Program-made: the position numbers and the translations under genes
Assembly (NCBI GenBank): GCA_965214675.1
Contig: OZ243969.1
Location: 186,001 to 250,000 of the forward strand
Direction of reading: 5' to 3'
Source of the DNA: WTFY01 sp965214675
Lineage (GTDB): Bacteria > Pseudomonadota > Gammaproteobacteria > UBA4575
Length of the DNA: 64,000 nucleotides
Notes under the pieces: model-generated
The model's database searches: none
Told to the model about the DNA's origin: nothing
The model's input: the letters and a program-made list of their open reading frames with translations, nothing else
Shown here: positions 18,897 through 26,696 of the stretch, piece by piece
Position numbering within the stretch: the first letter of the stretch is position 1
Layout: the number at the start of each line of letters is the position of its first letter

Positions 18897-19124
18897 ATGA
18901 GGGGGCTTTTGCGGAAGGCGCTGGCATCCAATGCTACGCTTCCTCCATTCAACCATCGACTCAAGGCACCTGTACTGCCCGAAGCAGGCATGCAACGTAC
19001 TGACTTCAACTCCACCCTGCCCAATGTTAGAAACAATGATGCAAACATGCAGGTTGCAATCCTGGCTGTGAACCCGGGCGCAATCACCATCATTCTTCCA
19101 TGGTTGGGCAAAGGTCTGGACTGA
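18897..19124 (+). CDS. Small protein of unknown function in the lapA position
   Basis: 75 aa frame between ihfB and lapB, where LapA is usually encoded. It ends TGATG with the lapB start, a translational-coupling overlap, which supports its being translated. It does not look like LapA: no N-terminal membrane helix, only a moderately hydrophobic segment near residues 51-70 (VAILAVNPGAITIILPWL). That segment might be a relic of the LapA core, but this is a guess. No Shine-Dalgarno is obvious. Confidence 0.35.
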   Translation: MRGLLRKALASNATLPPFNHRLKAPVLPEAGMQRTDFNSTLPNVRNNDANMQVAILAVNPGAITIILPWLGKGLD

Positions 19125-20284
19125 TGCCCGAGATCTACTGGCTGTTACTGATATTGGCCGGGGCTGCAGGCTGGTACCTGGCGTATATCATCTATCGCCC
19201 CAAATCCAAACAGAAAATCCCCGGCGAGTACCTCAGGGGCCTGAACTACCTCCTCAACGAACAGCCGGACAAGGCGCTGGAGGTCTTCATTGAACTGGTG
19301 GATGTCGATCCCGAGACGGTAGAGACCCATCTCGCACTGGGCAACATGTTTCGCCGCCGCGGGGAAGTCGATCGGGCGATCCGTATCCATCAGAACCTGG
19401 TTGTACGCCCAACCCTGTCATCCATTCACCGCTCGACCGCCCTCCTGGAGTTGGCCAAGGACTATCTCAAGGCCGGTCTCCTGGACCGTGCAGAATCCCT
19501 GTTTCTGGACGTGATCCAGATCGGCATGCAAAACCAGGATGCGTACCCTTTGCTGCTGGGTCTGTACGAGCAGGAAAAGGAGTGGGACAAGGCGATTGAG
19601 ATCGCCAAGTCACTTGAAAAGGTCGCTAATGTGGAAGTGAGTTCAAGAATTTCGCACTATTTCTGTGAGCTGAGCGAGCTTGAATTTGAAACCAAGCAAA
19701 ATCGGGTGGATGCCGCGGTCAAGCTTGCCAAAAAGGCACTCTCGTATGACAGGAACTGCGCACGCGCGAATGTCCTGCTCGGCAATTTTTCCATGCATGA
19801 GAAGAAGTACAAGACCGCCACCCAGCACTACATCAGCGTGGCCAAACAAAATCCGGAGTATCTTCCGGAAATCTTTGTGCAATTGCATGAAGCCTATTTG
19901 CAACAGGATAATGCCGACGGATTCCGTGAATTCCTGCTCAAGATCAAGGACACGAAGCTGAGCGGGATTGTAATGTCGTCCCTGTTAACCGAACTGGACG
20001 AGGGTGATGTCGGCAAAAACGAAATCCTGGAATTGTTATTGGAAAAACCTGAGTTGTCCCTTCTGGAAGTCAATGCTTTCCTGAAGAATGTGCCACTGCA
20101 AAATGAATCGTTTCGCGACCAGATTTCTGACCGAATTCAGGCAAGTATTGAGAATTTTGTCCGTGGACATAACTCGCATCAATGCAAGCAGTGCGGGTTT
20201 CATGGTCGAAGACTTTACTGGCAATGTCCCAGCTGCCATTACTGGGGCACGGTCATCCCGGTAGTACCTGGCCTTGATTCATAA
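19124..20284 (+). CDS. lapB: LPS assembly regulator LapB (YciM)
   Basis: 386 aa from ATG 19124. An N-terminal membrane helix (about residues 4-22) is followed by several TPR repeats (about 35-300) and a C-terminal rubredoxin-like metal site, CKQCGFHG then CPSCHYWGTV. LapB controls LpxC turnover by FtsH and thus lipopolysaccharide amount. It is the last conserved gene before the accessory island; in Pseudomonas aeruginosa the O-antigen locus begins just after ihfB in this neighbourhood. Confidence 0.95.
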   Translation: MPEIYWLLLILAGAAGWYLAYIIYRPKSKQKIPGEYLRGLNYLLNEQPDKALEVFIELVDVDPETVETHLALGNMFRRRGEVDRAIRIHQNLVVRPTLSSIHRSTALLELAKDYLKAGLLDRAESLFLDVIQIGMQNQDAYPLLLGLYEQEKEWDKAIEIAKSLEKVANVEVSSRISHYFCELSELEFETKQNRVDAAVKLAKKALSYDRNCARANVLLGNFSMHEKKYKTATQHYISVAKQNPEYLPEIFVQLHEAYLQQDNADGFREFLLKIKDTKLSGIVMSSLLTELDEGDVGKNEILELLLEKPELSLLEVNAFLKNVPLQNESFRDQISDRIQASIENFVRGHNSHQCKQCGFHGRRLYWQCPSCHYWGTVIPVVPGLDS

Positions 20285-20390
20285 AATGCCAGCATCCCGC
20301 TGACTGAATTTACATTTGCCAGTCCGAACTTCTGGGTCTGGGCCATGCAGTACAAGGCCCTGTCATCTGCTCATGACCCGGTGTGTGTAC

Positions 20391-21347
20391 TCAGAACTGA
20401 AGCTTCACCACGAAGCTCACTGCCCAGTATTCAACGTCATCAAACTCAAGCGTGCTCCCCCATGGGGTCACCCCATCTGCCTGCACGGGTTCGTGGCTTC
20501 TGATGAGATCCCAAACGCCGGTGTGGCTGAAATCTTCGAAGTCGGCCCAGCGTGCCTTGATGCCGATCGAGACATCATCACTGAGCGCATGGTCCAGGCC
20601 CCCCAGGAGTTGATAGCCGAAGAGCGTCTCGGATACTCGAGTGTCCCAATAGCTGAGTGTACCGGCAGCCGCAGGCGGTTTGTCAGAGGGGTAGCCCTGG
20701 GCAATCGTTTTGCGCAGGAAGCGCGTACTGTAGTCAAACCGGGTTCTCGCCCAGCCGAACCCTGCACCCAGATAGGGCGTCCAGCGCGAGGTATTCGAGA
20801 AATCGTAGTAGGCGTTCACAAAAAGCTGGTGGGCATCGAAATTCGATACCCGTTCAGACGGTGGGTCTATTTCGCTAACTTCGTTGTTCTTGCTCGCAAG
20901 TGGCGTATTTGAACCGGGTATTCTCCAGAGCGAGGAATCGCTTCCATCATGGACCCGGTGCGAGTATTCAAGCTCGACACGAAATCTTTCCTGTATATAG
21001 CCTATACTGATCCCACCCAGCAACTCTTTGCCCAGGTCAAAAGAATTGCTGGTCAAGATTTGCGGAGTACCCCCAACGTTGCAAGCCGGGTCTGATAGGT
21101 CGAGCACCTTGTCATCCGTTGCCGGGTCATTGTCTCTGAGCAACTGGTCACACACCGTGGGGTGGTTAACTCCCGACAAGTCAGAAGACAGCCCCTTAGC
21201 GTTCACAACCCCAAACTCAGCACCCATGTAGAGGCCATTGCGCCTGTCTGGACCCTCTTCCGCCTGTACTGTTCCAGTCAAAGCCAGTACACACATACCC
21301 ACTATTCCTATGGAATATCTGGACAGGCTGGGCTGAGGTCTCTTCAT
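20391..21347 (-). CDS. Outer membrane beta-barrel protein (P44/Msp2-like porin family)
   Basis: 318 aa. A signal peptide is clear: MKRP then a hydrophobic run, with cleavage predicted after TVQA (residue 29). The mature part has alternating short amphipathic strands (GLYMGAEFGVV, HQLFVNAYYDF, WTPYLGAGFGWA, VSIGIKARWADF) and ends in the aromatic VVKLQF, the outer-membrane insertion signal. This resembles the P44/Msp2 or OmpW-like small barrels; the exact role is unknown. It stands alone, convergent with lapB, at the edge of the island. Confidence 0.8.
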   Translation of the reverse strand: MKRPQPSLSRYSIGIVGMCVLALTGTVQAEEGPDRRNGLYMGAEFGVVNAKGLSSDLSGVNHPTVCDQLLRDNDPATDDKVLDLSDPACNVGGTPQILTSNSFDLGKELLGGISIGYIQERFRVELEYSHRVHDGSDSSLWRIPGSNTPLASKNNEVSEIDPPSERVSNFDAHQLFVNAYYDFSNTSRWTPYLGAGFGWARTRFDYSTRFLRKTIAQGYPSDKPPAAAGTLSYWDTRVSETLFGYQLLGGLDHALSDDVSIGIKARWADFEDFSHTGVWDLIRSHEPVQADGVTPWGSTLEFDDVEYWAVSFVVKLQF

Positions 21348-21618
21348 GGTTGCATTGTGTTATTGGAGTAAGGAATGTACGTCATAACAGAGGGCATGGC
21401 AATTTATGCAGCCTACAGCTAGAGAGTAACGGCCATGCTGCTATATAGGGTAGCGATTGAAATAGTTAGGATGTCGATATGCAGATGGAACACTCAAAGT
21501 GTAGAATCGCATGCATTGAGTGAATTAGTTGCCGCCGTAAACATGCAAGCTAAAAAACAAGGCTGTTCAAAAATGCTGAGCTAGTGTTGTTTTGCTAATG
21601 CAGTAATAACTCATATTC

Positions 21619-23484
21619 ATGATTGTCTATTCCGCCACTCGGCGCGAGTTCAATCAGGACGTTCTGTTCAACCGGATAGAACAGCAGATTCTTGATGCAT
21701 TCTCGTCGAAGTTAGGTCACAGCACATCCCATTCAGAGGTCCAGTCCTGGAAGAACTCCTTGCAGTACATGAACAATGTATTGACCTGTGGGGAGATACC
21801 GGATGATGCGGGTGTAGCAATCGAGTACCGCATCCCCCAGACTTCCAAACGGGTCGACTTCATACTTTCCGGCACTGACTCAAATAATAGAGACTCTGTC
21901 GTCATCGTCGAACTCAAGCAATGGACGGAAGCTGAGGAGACCCAAAAGGACGCGATTGTTCGAACCTTCGTTGGCGGTTCTAAACGGGAACTCACTCACC
22001 CCTCCTATCAGGCCTGGACGTATGCAGCACTAATCCAGGATTTCAATGTTGAGATCCAGGAGGGTGATATCTCGTTGCACCCCTGCGCCTATCTTCACAA
22101 TTGTGTGGACTCATTGTCAGTCAAGTCGTCCTTTTACGAAGAGCACACACGAAAGGCACCCGTGTTCCTAAGAGATGATGTTGAGCTGTTGGCTAAATTT
22201 CTAAAGAAATATGTAAGACATGGAGACAGGTCCAAGATCCTCTACAGGATCGAGCACGGGAAACTAAGACCCTCCAAGAACCTTGCCGATCATCTGGCGT
22301 CCCTGCTCAAAGGAAACCGCGAGTTCGTGATGATTGATGACCAGAAGGTTGTGTATGAAACCGCCCTGGACCTTATAAGGCAAGCAGGGAAAGGTGGAAA
22401 GCAGGTTCTCCTGGTAGAAGGCGGCCCGGGTACCGGCAAGTCGGTGGTTGCGATCAACCTGCTGGTGGAGTACACGAAAAGAGGAATGCTTACTCACTAT
22501 GTCTCTCGCAATGCAGCACCTAGAGCGGTCTACGAGAGCAAGCTTTCCGGTACGATGACAAGGACGCGAATCACAAACCTGTTCAAGGGTTCAGGCGCAT
22601 ATATCAATAGCCAAGCAAATGCGCTTGATTGCCTTATTGTCGATGAAGCCCATAGGCTTAATGCAAAGTCAGGTCTTTTCCGTAATCAGGGCGAGAATCA
22701 GATCAAGGAGATTATTCACGCAGCCAAACTCTCCATCTTCTTTCTGGATCAGGATCAAAGGGTCACGCTGAAGGATATAGGTGAGCGAGCTGAAATACGG
22801 CGTCATGCGGCAGAGGCTGGTGCTGACCTGACGGAACTTAAACTAGAGTCCCAGTTCCGATGCAATGGATCGGATGGTTACCTTTCATGGGTAAATTGCG
22901 CTCTTCAAATCGAGGAGACAGCGAATCCGACACTGGCTGGCATAGACTACGACTTTCGCGTTTTTGATTCCCCAAATAAACTCAGGGAGGAAATTTGTAG
23001 GCTCAACAATAGAAACGACAAGTCCCGCATGGTTGCCGGGTATTGCTGGGACTGGAAGGGTAAGAAGCAGCCTGACATAAAGGATGTGACTATTCCTGAA
23101 CACGGTTTCGAGATGCGATGGAATCTTGATAAGGACGGCTCACTTTGGATCATCACACCTGGCAGCGTGTCCGAGGTCGGCTGCATACATACCTGTCAGG
23201 GACTTGAGCTTGATTATGTGGGCGTGATTGTTGGTGAAGATCTGGTAGTCCGAAACGGCAAGGTGATGACTGACGCACTTGAACGGTCAAGGCAAGACAG
23301 CTCAGTGAATGGCTACAAGTCGTTGCTCAAAGAAGATCCAGATACTGCCAAGATATTAACAGATAGAGTAATAAAGAATACTTACCGCACCCTCATGACC
23401 AGGGGTCAGAAAGGTTGTTTTCTGTTCTGTATCGACGCCGAAACAAACGAATATTTTAGGAGGTTTGCAAAGGACAGGAAATAA
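21619..23484 (+). CDS. PD-(D/E)XK nuclease-DUF2075 (Schlafen-type) helicase fusion
   Basis: 621 aa. Residues 1-150 contain a restriction-nuclease-like core, VDFIL (Asp80) followed by VVIVELKQW (Glu98, Lys100), the D...ExK signature. Residues about 235-620 are a superfamily-1-like DUF2075/Schlafen-group helicase domain: Walker A GGPGTGKS (268-275), Walker B VDEAHRLN (341-348), SQFRCNGSDGY, HTCQGLELDYVGV and TRGQKG motifs. The fusion suggests ATP-driven nucleic-acid cleavage. Isolated genes of this kind in islands are often defence candidates, which is inference here. Base composition is more AT-rich than the core genes. Confidence 0.82.
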   Translation: MIVYSATRREFNQDVLFNRIEQQILDAFSSKLGHSTSHSEVQSWKNSLQYMNNVLTCGEIPDDAGVAIEYRIPQTSKRVDFILSGTDSNNRDSVVIVELKQWTEAEETQKDAIVRTFVGGSKRELTHPSYQAWTYAALIQDFNVEIQEGDISLHPCAYLHNCVDSLSVKSSFYEEHTRKAPVFLRDDVELLAKFLKKYVRHGDRSKILYRIEHGKLRPSKNLADHLASLLKGNREFVMIDDQKVVYETALDLIRQAGKGGKQVLLVEGGPGTGKSVVAINLLVEYTKRGMLTHYVSRNAAPRAVYESKLSGTMTRTRITNLFKGSGAYINSQANALDCLIVDEAHRLNAKSGLFRNQGENQIKEIIHAAKLSIFFLDQDQRVTLKDIGERAEIRRHAAEAGADLTELKLESQFRCNGSDGYLSWVNCALQIEETANPTLAGIDYDFRVFDSPNKLREEICRLNNRNDKSRMVAGYCWDWKGKKQPDIKDVTIPEHGFEMRWNLDKDGSLWIITPGSVSEVGCIHTCQGLELDYVGVIVGEDLVVRNGKVMTDALERSRQDSSVNGYKSLLKEDPDTAKILTDRVIKNTYRTLMTRGQKGCFLFCIDAETNEYFRRFAKDRK

Positions 23485-23910
23485 TAAAGTATGTATCAGG
23501 AATTTAGCTGAAGTTGGTTACTTTTTTGTAATCAGTGATTTATCAGGCGAACACCTTACATGTTTCGGTTAAGCGGAAGTTAATTACAGTATTCATTGAT
23601 TTCTTAATTTTAAAGAAGTAATGGTTGTTTATTGGCTCCCTTTTACGGAAGCATATAGAACCCTCTGCATCGTACCGACGCCAGAGGTCCGGGCGGTGTT
23701 CGAGGCAATCCGCGAGCTTGATATCGCTGCCTGATCAGTAGTCCTGCGGGAGTCAAATTTTTCTAGTAAAGGACTGTATCCTGTACTACCATGCCAGCCC
23801 CCTGCAGGGCCTTGACAAAGGATTATTAACAACCTAACTTGTAGGCATATCGGATTGGGGGATGTTCCCGGTCGGCGACGGGCTCTGGGTTTTCCTAGGG
23901 CCTTTCGTTT
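23485..23910. other. Intergenic stretch with a small GC-rich coding remnant
   Basis: 426 bp, mostly AT-rich, between the helicase fusion and the DUF3800 gene. It contains one short frame that looks protein-derived (23621-23734) and a terminator-like hairpin at its right end (23881-23912). Nothing else is recognised. Confidence 0.6.
23621..23734 (+). pseudogene. 37-codon remnant, family not recognised
   Basis: An ATG at 23621 opens a frame whose peptide ends PTPEVRAVFEAIRELDIAA and stops at 23734. Composition and codon use (GC-rich third positions) contrast with the AT-rich flanks, as if the C-terminal end of a longer gene had been left behind. No Shine-Dalgarno sequence precedes the ATG. Confidence 0.3.
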
Positions 23911-23912
23911 TT
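23881..23912 (+). terminator. Hairpin with T-rich tail
   Basis: GGCTCTGGG (23881-23889), TTTT loop, CCTAGGGCC (23894-23902), then TTTCGTTTTT. Two G-T pairs are needed. Direction is plus-strand; it also overlaps the end of the minus-strand DUF3800 gene. Confidence 0.45.
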
Positions 23913-24642
23913 ATGGGAAGACCTTAAGGCTCTGAATCTCACCAACAGAATCTCGATAAAGCTTTTTTTCGATAATATCCCAAGCTCTATTTGATTGCTC
24001 AGCACTCATGACATGCCGGCCTATTGGTCGTGCAGTCAAATCAGCCAATTGTAAGCCAGCAGAGTTGCTCCTTTTATCTGCAAAAACGATTTCGAAACTT
24101 GGCGTCACACTTCTGTAACCTGCATCGTTACAAATTTTTTGAAAGGCAATCTCAAGTTCATGGTCTTCTCGTTTGCCTCTTCTCTCCACCACGATGTGAG
24201 TAGTCTTCTCGTGCTGTCGCTGATTCTGTAAAAAAGTATAGGCTTGCTCCATACAAAACCTGAGTGCTAAATCGTATGGATTTGCAGGACAGGTATACCT
24301 TTGTACGTACTTCTGTTTATCAATCACTGTGGCGATGATAGTAAATTCGGCCTGATCAATTAAACCGTTCAGTTCACTCATAAAAGCGCTTCTTTTCTCA
24401 AAATTCTTTAGGAATACGAAAGGAAGCTTCTGCTTGCGAATATCCTGTTCGTGCAAAATGAAGATGTCATGACCAAAGTGCTTGAACTTGAATGCATGTA
24501 TCTTCGGCACAAGATCAACTGCATAGCAATCTTTTCGAAAGATACAAAAATCCAGAACGAATATGGGGTATTCAGCATCTATATATTCAAGACTGTGATC
24601 ACCACTCTCGTCAACGAAAATTATATAGTCACTGTAATTCAT
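23911..24642 (-). CDS. DUF3800 domain protein
   Basis: 243 aa from ATG 24642; in-frame upstream codons to 24696 are not family-like. The N-terminus has IIFVDESGDHS (Asp11, Glu12, Ser13, Gly14) and the C-terminal FADKRSNSAGLQLADL, the two conserved acidic motifs of DUF3800, an RNase-H-fold family of unknown activity common in islands and phages. It is AT-rich and lies directly over the point where an NYN-domain gene is cut off, so it probably arrived with that rearrangement. Confidence 0.8.
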   Translation of the reverse strand: MNYSDYIIFVDESGDHSLEYIDAEYPIFVLDFCIFRKDCYAVDLVPKIHAFKFKHFGHDIFILHEQDIRKQKLPFVFLKNFEKRSAFMSELNGLIDQAEFTIIATVIDKQKYVQRYTCPANPYDLALRFCMEQAYTFLQNQRQHEKTTHIVVERRGKREDHELEIAFQKICNDAGYRSVTPSFEIVFADKRSNSAGLQLADLTARPIGRHVMSAEQSNRAWDIIEKKLYRDSVGEIQSLKVFP

Positions 24643-24679
24643 GTAGTTCTGTACGGGCTGTATTTTCGTGATCACAGTG

Positions 24680-24838
24680 AAATAACTTGACGGCAATCAA
24701 TAGCATGTCTGGTTGCAGCAGGCTTTCTGAAAGGGCCTGTACGTTCAGCCATTGATATCGAGCTCCATATGCGGAGCGCAGGCCATGATAGAGGTTGTGC
24801 CCGTCAATATAGACTATGACTCGCTGGTTCCCTTCCAT
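24680..24838 (-). pseudogene. Truncated NYN (PIN-like) ribonuclease-domain gene
   Basis: From ATG 24838 the frame reads MEGNQRVIVYIDGHNLYHGL and continues through QWLNVQALSESLL and LIAVKLF. This is the N-terminal third of an NYN domain, with the metal-binding Asp in IDGHN. Family resemblance ends near 24680 and the frame then runs into the DUF3800 5' end. The downstream two-thirds are missing. A complete but different NYN gene is at 40663-41313. Confidence 0.65.
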
Positions 24839-24923
24839 GGGACCACACCATATCATATTGACAAGCTGCCTTAATGCGCTAGAGTCTACCTTAACCACCC
24901 CGAGGATTTCGTGCCTCGGCCCG

Positions 24924-24951
24924 ACGCCAGCCACTAATGCTGGCGTTTTTT
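24924..24951 (+). terminator. Strong hairpin with T run
   Basis: ACGCCAGC (24924-24931), 7-nt loop, GCTGGCGT (24939-24946), T run to 24951. It reads as a plus-strand intrinsic terminator although no plus-strand gene precedes it. A second hairpin, CGAGG...CCTCG, lies at 24901-24918. Confidence 0.55.
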
Positions 24952-25015
24952 ATGCGGCAATGTTTTTACGCAACACTGTCCGTATTAAACGACTTTCCCC
25001 TGGCCAGGAATAGGC

Positions 25016-25882
25016 CTACCTCCCACAATAGGTTGCGACTATCTGTATCCGCTCATGCCCCAGTTCCTGGCTGATGGTCAGCCGGGCTTCCTGGTCCAGC
25101 TTCTTCTGTTCCGGACTCAGGGTTTCTCTGCCAAGTCCTCCGGTGGCTGGACACTTCCAGCCGGTCAGCTCCTCATACCGGCCCTGGGCATACGCATGGC
25201 GCAGCCCATGCAGGTTCGAAAGTCCGGCTCTCGTGGTATGGCCTTCATAGATCCTCAGCTGCTGGACATAGCTTCGATGGCTCGGGATCAATGAGCCAAA
25301 GCCGGCGAGCTTTCTTGCTCGATCGAGGACTTCCCGCTGGGCCTCTGTACGGACAGGGATCGTCCTGGGCTTTCCGCCCTTGGTCCAGCTCGCCTTCAGT
25401 GTTATGTGATCGCCCTTATCGGCATAGCTCGGCTGGAACTTCATGGCTTCTTCTCGTCTGAGACCAAAGGCTCGTTGCAGTTCCAGACTCATCCGGACGT
25501 GCTCATCCTTGACCTTGTCGAGCTGTTCTGTGGTGAGGTCTTTGGCCTTGGATTCATTGGTAACGAACCTTCGGTCCGGGATGCCATAGTGTTCGTTCGA
25601 TTTTGCGATGACATTCTGCTTGTTGATCTTGCTGGCCCACCATCTCAATGCGGCCATCCGGTTCTTGATGGTTCCGATTGAGAGTTCTTTCTCGCGCCAC
25701 TGCTTGACCAGGGCCTCGATGTGCTTGGGCTTCAGGGAGCTGGCCTGCATCTGGCGGTAGCCCAAGCCATGCAATTCATTGGCCGCCCGGGTCAATATCC
25801 GTTCCCGGTTCTGCTGCGTGGCATAGCTGCCTTCCCGGCAGTGCCGGCACAGTTGCTTCAGGTTATGGTTCAAAGTCTTCAT
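25016..25882 (-). CDS. Tyrosine recombinase (Phage_int_SAM_2 / Integrase_1 type)
   Basis: 288 aa. The N-terminal SAM-like DNA-binding part (about 1-100) is followed by a catalytic domain with Arg in FGLRREEA (142/143), HGLRH (His225, Arg228), LGHERI (His276) and Tyr285 in VATYCGR, three residues from the C-terminus. A good Shine-Dalgarno (GAGGAGAG) precedes the ATG at 25882. It is transcribed from a sigma-70-like promoter 570 nt upstream through a long structured leader. The first 43 codons and the leader recur at 41.4-42.3 kb. The gene is not next to a tRNA, so its target site is unknown. Confidence 0.85.
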   Translation of the reverse strand: MKTLNHNLKQLCRHCREGSYATQQNRERILTRAANELHGLGYRQMQASSLKPKHIEALVKQWREKELSIGTIKNRMAALRWWASKINKQNVIAKSNEHYGIPDRRFVTNESKAKDLTTEQLDKVKDEHVRMSLELQRAFGLRREEAMKFQPSYADKGDHITLKASWTKGGKPRTIPVRTEAQREVLDRARKLAGFGSLIPSHRSYVQQLRIYEGHTTRAGLSNLHGLRHAYAQGRYEELTGWKCPATGGLGRETLSPEQKKLDQEARLTISQELGHERIQIVATYCGR

Positions 25883-26441
25883 ACGTGTTCTCTCCTCTGG
25901 TGAGTGTTTCTGAGCCCCCTGACAGCCTCAGCTGCGCAGACTCACTTATTCAGTGATACGGCTCATGGGACACGACTCCCGATCATGACTTGGTTATGCC
26001 TCAGTCAAGGCCGCACAGGTCCTCTTCAGTTGAAGAGTGGCCCTGTGCCAGTACCGATGCCCCATAAGGGGCGATGCTTAAAGATGGTTACACCTCCTTA
26101 TTTTGAAGTTACGTGGATCACTCCACGGGATGGATACAAGAAGCCTCGTGTACCGCACACAGAACGCCTGACCCAAAGGGATCAGAGCGATGTGCCATGC
26201 ACACAGCGTTTTGGATGACGCGTACAGGGGGGTACCCCGCACGTGCCGTAGGCAGGAAGCCTGGTATTAAAGATCAGGACCGACCCCAAGGAGCCTGGTT
26301 CTGAGTGCCTGCGCGCTGATTACAGCGATACAGGCTGATGTTGAATATGGACCGACGGCGTGAGCCGTTGAGCACCTGTTTCGCAGTCCGAAGGCGCCTC
26401 TTTGCCACTGATAACCCGCAGTGGCCCGGTACTAAATCGTC
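25883..26441 (-). ncRNA. Long structured leader RNA of the recombinase, copy A
   Basis: About 560 nt between the predicted start of transcription and the recombinase ATG. It contains many hairpins: a two-part stem at 26013-26048 (outer GCACAGG/CCTGTGC, inner CTCTTCA/TGAAGAG), GCCCC-ATAA-GGGGC at 26059-26072, and CCACTG/CAGTGG near the 5' end. The 10-mer CCATCTTTAA (26078-26087, minus-strand sense) has two degenerate relatives at 26267-26276 and 26341-26350. Copy B keeps the same hairpins with different bases, which is the main evidence for RNA function. The int-alpA candidate RNA motif is a possible match from memory. Confidence 0.55.
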
Positions 26442-26447
26442 ACGGTA

Positions 26448-26475
26448 ATTATACTATTCGGTGCAACGCTGTCAC
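26448..26475 (-). promoter_or_regulatory. Sigma-70-type promoter for the recombinase leader, copy A
   Basis: On the minus strand GTGACA (26470-26475), a 16-bp spacer and a perfect TATAAT (26448-26453). Copy B has the same GTGACA and spacer length with TATACT. Confidence 0.75.
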
Positions 26476-26587
26476 GGAAAATCTTCGTATCATTCCGCGC
26501 TAACCTTTCCGACACCGTAATTCGCCGGGCATTCGCCTCCAAAAATCGCACAGTACGGTGCTGTCAGCCTTTGGGCCCTGCAGACGG

Positions 26588-26634
26588 CCGCGTCACTACC
26601 GCGTTTCACTTCGCTTCACTGGGTAGTGACACGG
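26588..26634. repeat. 13-bp inverted repeat at the outer end of cassette A
   Basis: CCGCGTCACTACC (26588-26600) and GGTAGTGACACGG (26622-26634), one mismatch, 21-nt loop. The equivalent in copy B is perfect. It could be a bidirectional terminator, a protein-binding site or a recombination boundary. Confidence 0.7.
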
Positions 26635-26696
26635 CCACAGCACGGGCTATCTCCTTGCCTGGACTTCCTCCTTTTGTGGAAGTCGAGCACCATGCC

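Larger units (their letters stand above)
25760..26634 (-). repeat. Duplicated cassette, copy A (recombinase 5' end, leader, promoter, inverted repeat)
   Basis: About 875 bp that aligns, imperfectly and in the same orientation, with 41432-42308. Shared blocks are the recombinase N-terminus, the CACTCACCAGA sequence before its start, several hairpins, the promoter, GACACCGTAATTCG, and a 13-bp inverted repeat at the outer end. Similarity stops sharply beyond the inverted repeat. Confidence 0.8.
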
